From: Uranotaenia lowii
Lineage: Eukaryota; Arthropoda; Insecta; Diptera; Culicidae
Reading direction: 5' to 3'
Assembly (NCBI RefSeq): GCF_029784155.1
Contig: NC_073692.1
Coordinates: 240,083,756-240,147,755, forward strand
DNA: 64,000 bases
A model generated the notes under the pieces. The model did no database searches. It was not told where the DNA came from and worked only from the letters and a program-made list of their open reading frames with translations. Within the stretch, counting starts at the first letter, position 1, and the number at the start of each line of letters is the position of its first letter. Of the stretch, positions 1 through 11,014 are shown piece after piece. Made by a program: the position numbers and the translations under genes.

Positions 1-455
1 TCTTCGTCCTTAATTTCCAGAGGCACTCCTGTTATTACACCTGTAACTGATATCAGGTGCCGAGGGATGTACGCACGGTAGTTTTTCTCCACAAGATTTC
101 GATCAATGGTCAGTTTATTGGCCAGTTGGTAATTATTAATATATACTAATACCTTATTCCAACCAATCGTTTTCATGTCCAGAACGTGGGCTTTGTACAG
201 TGGCATTTTCTGCAGTGTATTCGCTAACGAAAACTTGTTAATCCTTATGGTTCCTCCTTTAGTGTCTTTAACCTCCAAAATGACTCGATATGGCCCTTGG
301 TCGTTTCTTTCATACTGAAAGTCAATTTTTTCCGCTGCCTTTTTCTCTACTTGCTTCACGGGGAAACGTGGGTGGCTTGAAAAGGGGTCTTTCATGGCTG
401 TGTCTTCACCCGTAGGTGGTTCTTCTTCATTTTCTGCCCTCATTTTCACTAACAT
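1..455 (-). CDS. LINE ORF1 (gag-like) N-terminal part, cut by window edge
   Basis: An open frame runs leftward from an ATG at 455 to the window edge (about 151 codons). The start is firm because an in-frame TAA lies directly upstream of the ATG. The N-terminus is acidic, followed by a segment reading PYRVILEV, INKFSLANTLQKM and, near the end, YRAYIPRHLISVTGVI. That layout (a 'YRV' strand, a helix with paired N/L residues, then Y-x-IP-x-x-x-V-x-x-GVI) resembles the RNA-binding ORF1 proteins of insect I/R1-type non-LTR retrotransposons, which coat element RNA in the cytoplasm. No zinc knuckle is visible; it would lie further left. The upstream 456 to about 830 is probably this element's 5' UTR. 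Family is inferred from memory; a host protein is unlikely but not excluded. Confidence 0.6.
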   Translation of the reverse strand, partial: MLVKMRAENEEEPPTGEDTAMKDPFSSHPRFPVKQVEKKAAEKIDFQYERNDQGPYRVILEVKDTKGGTIRINKFSLANTLQKMPLYKAHVLDMKTIGWNKVLVYINNYQLANKLTIDRNLVEKNYRAYIPRHLISVTGVITGVPLEIKDE

Positions 456-1137
456 TTAGCCATTTTTCTTCGCAAGCTTGACACACATTCTTTTTGTAAC
501 CTCACTTTTTGGCGTCTTTTTCGCCTTTCGGCGATACCGTAAAGATTCACCGAAAACTTTACTCCTTTCCTCCACTAGGCTTTTTTTTTTCACCACTTAA
601 GTCAACTAATAGATGATTATTAATCGATCTCCACTATTTAAGTCACCGTTCTTTTCAAATCAACACCGAAATGGCAAGAATTATTTTAGAAGCAACCGGC
701 TCGCACGCGTTCTCGATCCAAAGTTCGAAAATTAATCACTAAATTATTATTAAAAACAATCGAATAAGTGTTTTTTTATGAACCGAAAAAACACATCCGT
801 TGCCATCAAGCCAACGCCTACTTGCATCTGTTTAATGTTCAAATCAAAATGTACAAAAAAATGAATTGAATATATAAAATTGTCATAGATAAATAAGATT
901 TTGCTTTTTTTCGGTTTTTTCAAAAGTTGTAAGTTTCTTTTCAGTTTAAATGTTATGAAGGGGTAAAGACGTTGAGTTTCAGTCTTTAAATATATTATTT
1001 TATTTAAAACTTGCTGACCCGGTAAACTTCGTTTTACCTTCTAAAGTATAAATCGTAATAAATGTTTAATTTCAACTACACGTCCTTAACTGCATCGTGC
1101 TCGCGAATGGATTCTTATGGAAATCGTGACAAATAAA
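456..1137. other. Probable LINE 5' UTR and AT-rich spacer
   Basis: No coding signal. The part next to the ORF1 start (to about 830) is somewhat less AT-rich and is probably the 5' leader of the minus-strand LINE. The exact 5' end of the element cannot be placed, because no target-site duplication can be seen without its 3' end. From about 830 to 1137 there is only low-complexity AT-rich sequence. Confidence 0.4.
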
Positions 1138-1850
1138 GTTTAATTTGTATTGGGACCACCTTCCATAAAAAGTTAGATTCTTGAAACTATTATACAAACC
1201 ATCTCTGACCCGAAAAACCCTCAGATACCAAATTTCACTTCATTACGACCGACATACGTGATGGTGTTACAAAGAAAACGCCTCCATTTTAATATATAAG
1301 ATGTGGAAAAGAGATAATTTTGTATGGGGACCCCTCTTCTATAAAAAGTAAGATTCTTGAAACTATTATACAAACCATCTCTGGCCCGAAAAACCCTCGG
1401 ATACCAAATTTCGATTCATACGACCGACCATTCATACGTGATGGTGTTACAAAGAAAACGCCTCCATTTTTATATATAAGATGTGAAGAGCTAATTTTGT
1501 ATGGGGACCCCCTTTTCATCAAAAGTGAGATTCTTGAAACTATTATACAAACTATCTCTGACCCAAAAAACCCTTGTATACCAAATTTCACTTCATTCTG
1601 ACCGACCATTCATACGTGATGTTGTTACAAAGAAAACGCCTCCATTTTTATATATAAGAAGATGTGAAGAAGAGCTAACTTTGTATGGGGACCCCCCTTT
1701 CATCAAAAGTGAGATTCTTGAAACTATTATACAAACCATCTCTGACCCAAAAAACCCTCGGATACCAAATTTCACTTCATTCCGACCGACCATTCATACG
1801 TGATTTTGTTACAAAGAAAACGCCTCCATTTTTATTTATAAGATATGCAT
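1138..1850. repeat. Tandem satellite, four ~175-184 bp units
   Basis: Four consecutive, slightly diverged units start near 1145, 1320, 1498 and 1682. Each contains TTGTATGGGGACCCC, then GATTCTTGAAACTATTATAC, then GACCGACCATTCATACGTGA and CGCCTCCATTTT. Units vary between about 175 and 184 bp. Both strands stay open over one or more units, giving short repetitive translations, but there is no start or splice context that suggests a gene. This looks like a dispersed satellite or a tandemly duplicated MITE core. Confidence 0.9.
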
Positions 1851-3779
1851 GTAGATCACCATCAAAAATGCTCTGGAAATTTCAAATCAATTCATCCAAA
1901 CGCAGTTATCTTTCGATTTTGGTTAAGTTTTTGTGGGAAATATTCCTTGTATTTAGAATACTATTTAAAAAAAACAGTTACCATAAATCCTTAAAATGAG
2001 AAACTTTTGGTATGGATTCAAAACTTTATGAGAGCTTGTGCAAAGCCAGGTTAATCAGTTAGTTCAAGTAAAAAAGCACCGCACTTTTATACCCAGAGGA
2101 TCTACCAAAATAAAACACATATCTACATATATATATCATGACTTTTTCTAACACAAGTTCGTTTACCCTTTATATAATGATTTTATATATTTCCTAATAA
2201 TCTTGTTACACAGGCTCAAATAATGATTAAAATAACACGGGTTTTCTCCTTTTTCATACAAAAAGTGTTGAAAATTTGTTACTTTTTAATACGAAATGCC
2301 TCAATTGATTGTTTATCGAATTTCAACACTTTTACTTTTTTGCAAGTTTTCGCTGTGACGAGTTGGTTTTTGCTGTATGACGAAACGTTGAAACTGTACC
2401 GTAGCCTTCAATAAATTCAATAATTATTCAAACCTTGAATTTGCATTTTACGAATGTTAGTAAATTGAATGAACGATTTTGATTTTTTTATTTGAAGCCC
2501 AATGAATTATTCATGTAGTCAGATTCAAAGGTATTTATTGAAAGGGGTGATGTAAGAACTGTGAATTTAGATAAGCCTAATTTTATTTGTTTTTTTTTCA
2601 CTAGCGTTTTACCCGATACGCTAGACTGCCAACATCAGTCGTCGTCTGCAAAGTGATAAGTTTATTGACCGTAGTACCACATGAAATTTGGTTAGGTAGG
2701 ATGTTGCAATAGTCCAATAATTTGATTTAGGCCTAACTATGCTTCGTTGGGCAAACCATGTTATCATTTGAATTTATGATTTGGGGAAATAGGTAAGTCA
2801 CTCATTTTTTTTCTTTAGTGTGTTTACTTTCAAATGTGCTCCGACTGCAATGAACGTTTCGGGGCTGTTTTGTTCATAGCTTTAACTTTGTCAATCAACG
2901 TGTCATCGATAGTTTTTTTTCGGCTCAATGGTAATTTGGTGTTGATGTGATTTGTGTTTGACTTCAACAAATCCTAATTGCCGAGCTTGTAATGCACACA
3001 CAAAGTTTTGCATAGAGTCTTTACATTTTTATTTCTATAGAATCACCCTGTAGCCGTTTTGAGGAAGAAATTCTTACATCAATTGAAAAAGAAAAGTTCG
3101 ATTGAGAATGATTGTTCCTGTTTGAATTTGTTTTTTTTTCAGTTTTGTGTTATGCCGAACTGTCAGCTAGTTTGAAAACAACCTGTTTCGATTATGTCCT
3201 GGGAAAAAAAATTGTAAAAGGATCGATTGATTGACACAAGGCAACAAAATTTACATTTTTACTAGGTGCAAAAAATTTAAGAGCTGATTTTGAATAATTA
3301 GGGGTCTCTGATTCCAAATATGCAATCAGTGAATTTCCAATCAGCTCTTGTTTTTCAGATAACTTTTGAAAAAAAGGTTCAATTTTATGTAAGTAATTTG
3401 TATTTACTTATTTGGAAATACTAGAGCACATTCAAAGATTTTGGAAATGAAGGTTTCAATTCAATGATCAATTTTCCCGAAGACCTCAAGTTATTTTGAC
3501 TTCTTAGAAAAAAGTTATAGATGTTTTGTGTTGGTCAATATTACCAAATTCTGCAAAATACGGCTATTTTGACGAAATTTCAAAGAATATTTTGAGCAAA
3601 TAGAATCCTTAGAGCATTGCATTAGTCAAATCGTTTTGCAGTATTCAAAAAGGTTCCATGAGTTGAAATATCTAGCTCTTGTGAATAAATTCTTACAATA
3701 GAAATGTCTTCTAAGCATTTGTATGAAATAAAAATGCGCACATTTTTCTCTCAAATGGCAAAATTGTATCTGGAGGCCT
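1851..3779. other. AT-rich spacer, no gene seen
   Basis: Unique-looking AT-rich sequence with no convincing coding frame, RNA gene or paired inverted repeat. Short frames here lack codon or motif support. Confidence 0.5.
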
Positions 3780-3811
3780 TCGTTAGTTATATGGGATTTT
3801 TCAGCAAAAAC

Positions 3812-5350
3812 TATTACTTTTCAAACAGTCATATCTCAGATTGGTGCGAACAAAAAAAAATTAATGACGGCGTTATTTAGTTCTAACATCAAAAAATAAG
3901 TTGTGCAATTATGGGGGATAGGTTATTTTTTAAACTCGAAAAAAAAAATCCTAAGTTTGTTACTTTTCAATAGAAATACACACATTTAAAGACCCTGTGA
4001 AAGAGAACATTCCCATTTCTCGTTCAAAAGTATAATTTTCATCATTTTGTTATTGATTAAGTTCATTGTGATGCTTAAATAAGCGATTTAGCACATTCAG
4101 TAAAATTTTAAAAAAAAATTTAAAATTACTGATTTTTTATCATTTTTGAAAATTTTTAATTTTAGCAAATTTGACTCAAAGCACATTCCGGTAATTTTTG
4201 GAATGATGAAGAGACGTGTTATAGTTTTGCAGCAGTTTTCATACAGCTCAACTGAAATTTTATTATAAATGTTTATCAAACTTGAAAGGTTTCGAGTTTT
4301 GTTCATACTCACAAATATTTAGTAATTCTTCAAATTTCTCCTTCAAACTAGCTTTCGTGTTCCTTATAAATACGTCGACCGTTCGTTAAAGGCTGTCTAA
4401 TGTTCGACCTAATATATAATCAATTGGTAAGTATGTTTTAATTTAACTTTTCATTTCAGGATTCCCTAACAGTACTCACAGTTCTGTTTTCTTTTACAGG
4501 TCCCGACCATGAACAGCGGAAACGAACCAGAATCGACTAGCGATCTCGTGCGAACGAATTGTAATTTGAGAATCACTTCGATAGAATATCCTATGGGATA
4601 ATGATACGGCTTAAAGTCTACGTAGGAGAGCTTGAGTGATAAAATTCTGATTAAAATGTGATCCTTTTTTTTCTAAATAACATCAGTGACTCACATTTCC
4701 GGTTATAAAGGACTAGTTTAAGCTAATGTGGAGTCGAGTCCATGCGGATTACGCGCAATCGCTTCTCTTCGCAACACCTGTATAATGAAATTAGTGAAGA
4801 ATTCATATGATTCCTGAATTTTACAAACCGTCAAACTAATCTACTGGAATCCTGCTCACTTTAACAGTGTTCCACCTACGGTAAACTTCTAAGGTCGTAA
4901 CTTAATTTGCCTAATATCTTCAACTAAAGGTCGAGGAACTTCACAAACATGTGGGTTTTTGTTCTGTCGTTCTGATAACCTCTTCTTCTCTTTTTCTTCT
5001 CATAATTCTATTCCCATCAAGGCTGCGGTTCGGCATCTGACGTTTGAAGACTGTGGGCCACATCAACAAAGCAAGAAAATGGGTTAAATCGCTTATTTAA
5101 GCATCGAAATGAACTCAGACAATAGTAAATCTATGAAAATTAGACTTTTGTACGAGAAATGGGGTTGTTCTCTTTCACAGGGTCTTTAAATGTGCGAATT
5201 TGTATTGAAAATTTACAAACGTTGTATATAAATAACCTATCTCCTATAATTTCACAATCTAATATTTGATGTTTGAACTAAATAATGCGTCATAAAATAT
5301 ATTTTTTGTATGCACCAATCCGAGATATGACAGTTTCAACAACCATGCAT
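3812..5350. mobile_element. Foldback (long inverted repeat) element
   Basis: The left arm (about 3812-4090) and right arm (about 5085-5350) are imperfect inverted copies. Both carry, in opposite orientation, TTTAAAGACCCTGTGAAAGA, GCTTAAATAAGCGATTTA and CATATCTC-GATTGGTGC. The arms are about 270 bp and the loop about 1 kb. No transposase frame is present, so it is non-autonomous. The loop holds a candidate two-exon short gene (listed separately). Exact termini and target duplication were not resolved. Confidence 0.75.
4400..4601 (+). other. Candidate two-exon mini-gene inside foldback element
   Basis: Exon 1 (4400-4426) starts with ATG and codes nine residues. It is followed by a consensus donor GTAAGT at 4427. 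The intron is 73 nt, with a pyrimidine-rich acceptor ending TTTTACAG at 4499. Exon 2 (4500-4601) joins in frame and ends with TAA, giving 42 residues; a second Met (VPTMNSGNEPESTSDL) lies early in exon 2. The exon 2 composition is less AT-rich than its surroundings. The protein is not recognised. The only support is splice signals and frame continuity, so it may be chance, or a captured host exon. No transcript evidence is available. Confidence 0.3.
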
Positions 5351-5832
5351 TAGGCATTTTACGGTTTAAGGTGGATGGGAGTAGTTAAACAAGCTAAGCT
5401 AAGCTAAATTAAAACTTTCATTGATTAAAATATCAAGATGATTTGAGACGCTCAGTAGGATTTGTTTGGATTGTGACTCACAAGTTGTGAGTACTTCCTG
5501 CTGTATCAAAATTTTATGATTTTTTATGATTTTAAATTTAAAAACGAGCTCGGGATTATTTCAAGAGAAATAATGAAGTGAAAATATGAAGCAAACAGTT
5601 TTTGACTTTTTTCAATAAGTTTGATATCTTTTGAATTTTGAATGAAACCATTCGAGCATTGAAGATTGTAAAATAATTGTCTACATTATTTGAAAACAGA
5701 TTTTACTAAATTATTAATTCATGATTAGTTACTTTGAAAAAGGTTACAAATTTCAAAAAGTAGAACATTAACAAATGACAACATTGAACTTCAAACTTGC
5801 ATTTTATAAACCCACGTGATGTTGAAACTCAC

Positions 5833-6301
5833 CAGCACGATACGAATCGTTTATTTTGGCGCGCTTTGCATCATCTCCGGCTGCTCCGAGATCGTCCGTC
5901 CTCGCCAAAACAAACTCAAACTCTCGCTGAGCGATGGCTCCTTCCGATAGCAGAGAATCAGCTGATTTCGACAGTTGTTTTTGCTGACCTTGAGCGCTGG
6001 CCGTAGCACTGTCTTGGATCAATATATGCGAAAATCCATCCTCGATATCATCGCCGCCAGCTGAACTGTTTAAATCGGACCGGCTGCTGCATTCCAAGGC
6101 GACTGCTTCCAAGGCCACGGTCGACGTTTCATTATGTCCCTGTGTCAGTAAAGCTAACTGCTTCTTTCGGCCCAATCTCATAAAACTTCTCCCCTTGACC
6201 AGCGATTGTCGGGGAAGCTTTGGCAGGGCCCCAATAGATGTCTGACCTTTGGCCGAACTATCCCCGGACGGATTGCTTGTTGAGGCCTGGGTGTTTCCCA
6301 T
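5833..6301 (-). CDS. First coding exon of unrecognised protein, possibly N-myristoylated
   Basis: An ATG at 6301 opens a 156-codon frame, plus one base, ending at a consensus donor G|GTGAGT (intron from 5832); the remaining exons lie left of 5833, probably off the window. The N-terminus MGNTQASTS fits a myristoylation signal (Gly2, small residue at position 6). The exon is Ser/Thr/Ala-rich with a basic patch LVKGRSFMRLGRKKQ around residues 34-48 and acidic or Gln-rich stretches after it. No enzymatic domain is visible, and the region looks disordered, consistent with a membrane-anchored scaffold or signalling protein. Higher GC than the flanks supports real coding. The 5' UTR and promoter should lie between 6302 and about 7300. 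I do not recognise the gene. Confidence 0.7.
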
Positions 6302-7280
6302 GTTTTCTGAATCTTCTCACTAGGCTAGAAACACTTCACTTGTAAAGGGTACACAATTTTGCTTGCTTGTTGATCCAAAAATGGTGCCTAAGCCAGCCAA
6401 AACCTGCCGAAGCATAGAAACACGCCCATGTCGTGCGGTACTAAGCTGTTTCGGGTCCCCCGAATTGAGTATCCATCGATGTACTATTTTTAACACTTTT
6501 GATTTCTTTGACTGCATGCAGACGAGCTTACGATCTGGAAAACACATTCACTTTCTTCGAGGCGATATGTTGCACTTCGCTGGAAACGGCCTCATATTTT
6601 CTACAATACACTTCAGCCTGGCGTTATCAGCATATTAACGAACTGGACCTAATCGGGGACACGCAATGAGTCATTCATTTGCACCAAAAATAGCAAGAAA
6701 CATGCAAAACTCATCATCTGGAACGGAACCTTTCACCTATGCTTGCTCACACAACACTCTATTTCCATGCTTTGACAATCATCGACAACTCGCCACAGGG
6801 AGAATATAAACATTGCAATCGCACACTCTCTTCACTTGCTCCACGTGCAGTGTTTCGTTTCAGTATGCCACATACAGATTGTAAGAACATAACAAGCAGA
6901 GAACGCTCTCACAGTTTCCTAATTCCAGCGCATGCTTCAAGCGTTCCTATGTCGGTAATGTTGGCGCAATTTCCATCAGTGAGAAATTGTGTATGCACGT
7001 GGTGGAAATGAACTATTGTAAATAGGAAAATCCCTCCGATCCGATCACGTTGACGTTAACTTTTCGTTTGTTTTGGCTGCGTCTAGAGATTCGGTTCCGA
7101 GGTAGGTTTTGTTGGATTGGAAGAGACAAGTGCGTGTGCATCATCAGTTGGAGACATTGCTGGTGGTCATGGTTTTGTGGCCATCGTTATGGTGCGATTC
7201 ACATCATCTACCAAGCGCTGATGAAATTATGGTTGGAAAATGTAAAAGTCTTTTCACCAATTGGAGATAAAAGTATCTAG
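6302..7280 (-). promoter_or_regulatory. Probable 5' UTR and promoter region of MGNT gene
   Basis: This stretch is less AT-rich than the surroundings, has no repeats seen elsewhere in the window, and lies directly upstream of the minus-strand ATG at 6301. A TGAGTCA (AP-1-like) heptamer occurs near 6670. No TATA box or start site can be assigned. Regulatory function is inferred only from position. Confidence 0.35.
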
Positions 7281-8009
7281 TTTTGTGATTGATGAATCCA
7301 ATTTAAGAATTTGAATTCAATTCAAATTTTTGTTGGTTATTTTCGAAATTTTCAAAAATCAGTCAATAAAATGGAACGTAAACATCTGGTGAATAAACGT
7401 TCATTTGGGAGAGAAAACATTGCTTCTCCTCCTCCTCTTGATTTTTATTTGAACAAAATCAGATATATTTTAAAATATGATTCGAGAAGAAGAGTGAACA
7501 TGTTGACCAATTTTCTCAATAATATGATTTTAATATACCTGAGTTTTTGAGCTCTCTATCGTTCGTTATAAATTTCATTTTACAAATGAAAATAATACAC
7601 ACGTTATTAAGAGAAGAGAATGTAAAAAAAAATCTTCAAGTTACCTTCATATTTTTCCTGAGTTTCTTCATATCAGCGTTCGAATACACAATACGTTTTT
7701 CATGATTCTTATTTTGCAACTATAGTTTACTAAACTATAGTTAGTATAAAAGCAAACATTTAAGATAAGTTTTTGATAATCATTGCCATGAATGTAGAAC
7801 GGATTGTAAAATTCTGGTACTTTTTCTTCTTTACTATTATACTACTACTACGAAGTATTTACTGGATCGTGATTTAGAAATATCGTATTTTTAATTATCA
7901 ATTCTAATATAAATTATGGTTGGGAATTTTTGTCCTCGATTCTTCAATTTCTAATTATAATGATGATTTTCAATGATTTTTTTTTCTAAATTTCAAGCTC
8001 TGATTACTA
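7281..8009. other. AT-rich spacer, nothing seen
   Basis: No supported gene or clear repeat structure. Confidence 0.4.
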
Positions 8010-8400
8010 ACTTACTTACTTACTTAATGTTCCTGCGCCGATCCTCCGGTGCATAGGGCCGTGGTAAAAGACCTCCATTGTTGACGATCCGGAGCTAGCG
8101 TCTTCACTTGGTCCCATTCTCGTCGACAGTTCGTATTTCGGCGGCTAGGCTTCGCCGCCACAAGTTTCTGGGTCTGCCTCTTCTTCGATGTCCTTCTGAA
8201 TTCCATTCAAGCGTCTCTCTGCAAATCTAGTTCTCATCTTTTCGCAGCGTGTGCCCAATCCATTTCTACTTACGTTCCCGAATCTCGATTTATAGCGCCC
8301 TTGGATGACGGACGCCTGCGATGTAGTTCCTAATTTGTGCACCAAGTTTCGCACCCGCACAGCAATACGAATTTAACGTTTGAGTTGAAGATTCGAATTT
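8010..8400 (-). pseudogene. 3' end of RTE-like LINE, frameshifted
   Basis: Read on the minus strand, two overlapping frames (about 8360-8145 and 8206-8024) together resemble the extreme C-terminus of an insect RTE-type reverse transcriptase. The last part reads REWDQVKTLAPDRQQWRSF followed by a short tail and stop, matching the usual W-x6-A-x-DR-x-x-WR-x-x-x-x-x-LC ending. A frameshift separates it from the upstream part, which includes a degraded cysteine/tryptophan motif. Downstream of the stop the element ends in a (TAAG)n microsatellite (+ strand ACTTACTTACTT at about 8008-8022), typical of RTE 3' tails. It is 5'-truncated and dead. Confidence 0.7.
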
Positions 8401-9265
8401 TCGTTCGTACACAGCAAAAAAAGTGTTGCTATATTACATCAAAAACGTGCACATAACTTGAGTCGCAAAACATCTCTAATATTACATCATTTTCACGTAT
8501 ATTCGATTGCTTGTAAAAGATGTAAAAAATTACACCAAATGTATGTAATGTATCAGAGAAAACAAACGAGAGCATAGCAACGATGGAAGTGTTCTGTTGA
8601 TGTTTGAGGGTATTGTTATTAAAATGTTACAAAGTTTTCTGAAGAATTGTGGTTCTTTCTTCAAATGTAGTACATATCAACAAGGAAGCAAAATAAAAAA
8701 CGGAGAAGCGAAATTATTATCAGTGAAAAATGTCTGCTCTATTTTTATTAGCTAATGCAGAAATTGTTTTTAACGCAGGGATTAGCAAGTTATTGAAACT
8801 TATTCTGTGGGTGCGATAAGTCAACTTCTTTGTCCCGACTCGGGGAAAATGCTTCAGGAAGAAAAGTATGTTCGATTTGTCTTTGAAAGCCGATCACATC
8901 TCATCAGAAATAAAATGCTTGCTTCACAAAACTTATATGCTCTCACAACACAAAATAAGAAAGGAGTTTGATTTGGGAATGAAATAATAGAAGATTGATT
9001 TCGAGACTCTTCGTATTAGTCAACATTCTATTGATCTATTGATCCGAGAAATTAATTACATTAGCGAACCATCAAAACTATCGGCCACACATAACTAGCA
9101 ACTTCCTCTTTGGTCATTAAGCTTTTTAGTTAAGATCTGGAAGGCGATGCGATCCAAACCGATTAGCACTAGATAATTAATTTGCGAATCCCCATAGTTT
9201 TTTTCAGCTGCTTTAAACCATTTCTTAACCAGTTTTAGCTTTTCGGTTCTAACCCGAGCAGACTT
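8401..9265. other. AT-rich spacer with possible MITE remnant
   Basis: Around 8410-8560 the motif GTACACAGCAAAAA and mirrored TTACATC/GATGTAA words suggest a decayed MITE end, similar to the GTACACAGC-ended element near 28.3 kb. Otherwise nothing is supported. Confidence 0.3.
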
Positions 9266-9975
9266 TGATGCCCAAATTGATAGCAAACATAAACCATAAT
9301 GAGGTGTCAACAGCAAATTGATAGTATCTTTCGCTGTTCAGTTTTGTACGAGAGCAAAATAAGGCATAATTAAACTTTCAATTTTTCTCATTTGACAGCA
9401 AGCTGAGACCACATTTAGGTATCAACAGCAAACAGTAAGCAAAACTAGATATAAATTGTATTTGATAGCAAAACTAGGCATAATTAAGGTGTCTAGACAG
9501 CATCATTATTTTTTGAGATTTTAAACTAATTGTTTTTTTTTTATCCCCGAGACAACATCATTTTATGTACAGCTAACCCGAGAGCAAAATTGGGAATCAT
9601 TGAGGCATCCTTTGTTTTTCAAAATATAAATAATCTGAATTGTAAAATAATCTGGTATAAAAGTATTAATTTATATATTTTTCCATGAAATAAAAATCAG
9701 GCAGCTAATCACATTCAATTAGAATACCGGAAAATCTAGTACTAGGTATCATTTGCAATATGGTAAGTCATTTAATTTTTTTAAATTTCAATAATGAAAT
9801 GACACCAACAAGATTGCATAATCTAGGCAAATCTAGGCATCATTGAAGTTTCTTAATTTTTTATATGATAGCACGTTGAGGCCAAATTTAGATGTCAACA
9901 GCAGACTGCAAAAAAATTAATTGTAGAATTTAATTTGAAAGCTAAACAAGGCAACATTGAGGTAAAAGTTTCTTT
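9266..9975. repeat. Degenerate repeat of AGCAAAACTAGGCAT / TCAACAGCAAAC blocks
   Basis: A block like GATAGCAA-CTGAGGCCA-ATTTAGGTGTCAACAGCAAAC recurs near 9266-9312, 9395-9441 and 9864-9912. A second block, AGCAAAACTAGGCATAATTGAGGTGTC, recurs near 9351, 9470, 9590, 9830 and 9936, all on the same strand. Spacing is irregular and units are heavily diverged. It resembles an expanded internal repeat of a MITE. No coding frame. Confidence 0.5.
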
Positions 9976-10274
9976 TCATAAAATCCTCAAATCCTTAATT
10001 TTTGGAACAAAAATACAAATATGCAAGTATTCAAAATTTTGTGAATGAACACCAGTAATATCAAATAAATACTTCAGAAAAGCAAGAGAATTCTTTCTCA
10101 GTTTTTAAACAGAGTGTTAAATTTTTAACGAACTGTTTATCAGTACATGCGCCCGTTTTCAAACACTAAATTAAGTATAAAAGGATTAAAATGATAGATC
10201 AGCGAAAGTTTTTAACTTTGAGTAGCTATCAGAGTGACTATAAAATGTTGCGACGTTTTAGTTGGATACCATTC

Positions 10275-11014
10275 TGTAGTGACCGGGCCGGGATGTTCCT
10301 CATCGCACGCCACGTTTTCAATTCGGCTTTTCGGAGCCGAGAAATTCGCGTCCGTACTTGTCGAATCTGTTTTCTTAACTGCCGTTTTCTGCTGAGCATC
10401 ATGCATGACACGAGACCCGCATGCAATTAGTTCACCAACACAATCTCAACGCGTGTAAAGCGGGCCACAGACTACACAACATTTGTACAAATGCGATGAA
10501 ATTCGATGAAATTTTGTCGCTGTGAGCACGATTTGCATAGTGTATGGCACTGCTTGAACGAGCGCCCAAACGGTTGGAGTAAAATCGGTCGGGATCGAAA
10601 TATTTTGTACAAAACATTCTCCCAGCCGGGGTGGAGATGGTTTTTTTGTTGCTGTTGCTGTTTTCGCCAGCAATCATTTGTATTCGCGTGAAATATGTTT
10701 GTATAGTGTGTGGGCGAGCATAGATCAAACAATCGACGCGGAATCATCGAATTTGTACAGGCCAATTTGTGTAGTCTATGGCCCGCTTAACAGTTTAGCT
10801 CTTTCAACCGCTTTCACTATACATACATACGACCGTATTCTCAGTATCGACAGTAATCACAAACACGCTTAAGCTACGCTTTCTCAATCTCATTTCGTCA
10901 AACGACGCGTAACGCTCACGCTTATTTCTATTAAGGCATGTTCTAACTGTTTCAACCTACTTCGACTATGGGCTCAATTTCTTTTATATTTCTTACTCTG
11001 TCCTGATCCCTACA
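10275..11014. repeat. LTR-like repeat, copy 1 (408 bp plus nested MITE)
   Basis: Begins TGTAGTGACCGGGCC and ends CTGATCCCTACA, giving the TG...CA, TGTAG/CTACA terminal form of an LTR. Excluding the nested 329-bp MITE and its TAA duplication, the net length is 408 bp, identical to copy 2 at 20205-20612. Only about one substitution was noticed between them (GGCATGTTC here, GGCATATTC there). It is preceded by CATTC at 10270-10274. Its right flank (TCCGCCTCC) does not repeat CATTC, so it is not a simple solo insertion. Confidence 0.7.
10459..10787. mobile_element. PIF/Harbinger-like MITE, 329 bp, TAA TSD
   Basis: The ends AGCGGGCCACAGACTACACA and (reverse complement of the right end) AGCGGGCCATAGACTACACA form TIRs of about 21 bp. 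The element is flanked by TAA on both sides (10456-10458 and 10788-10790). The matching repeat at 20205-20612 is contiguous across this point (GTGTAACAG) with a single TAA, which is direct empty-site proof of insertion. A 3-bp T-W-A duplication is typical of PIF/Harbinger. No transposase is encoded. Confidence 0.9.

Noticed and set aside
10191..10430. Short overlapping frames on both strands in the 408-bp repeat
   Set aside because: They cross the repeat boundary and carry no recognisable motif; the same sequence at 20072-20356 has a different upstream part.
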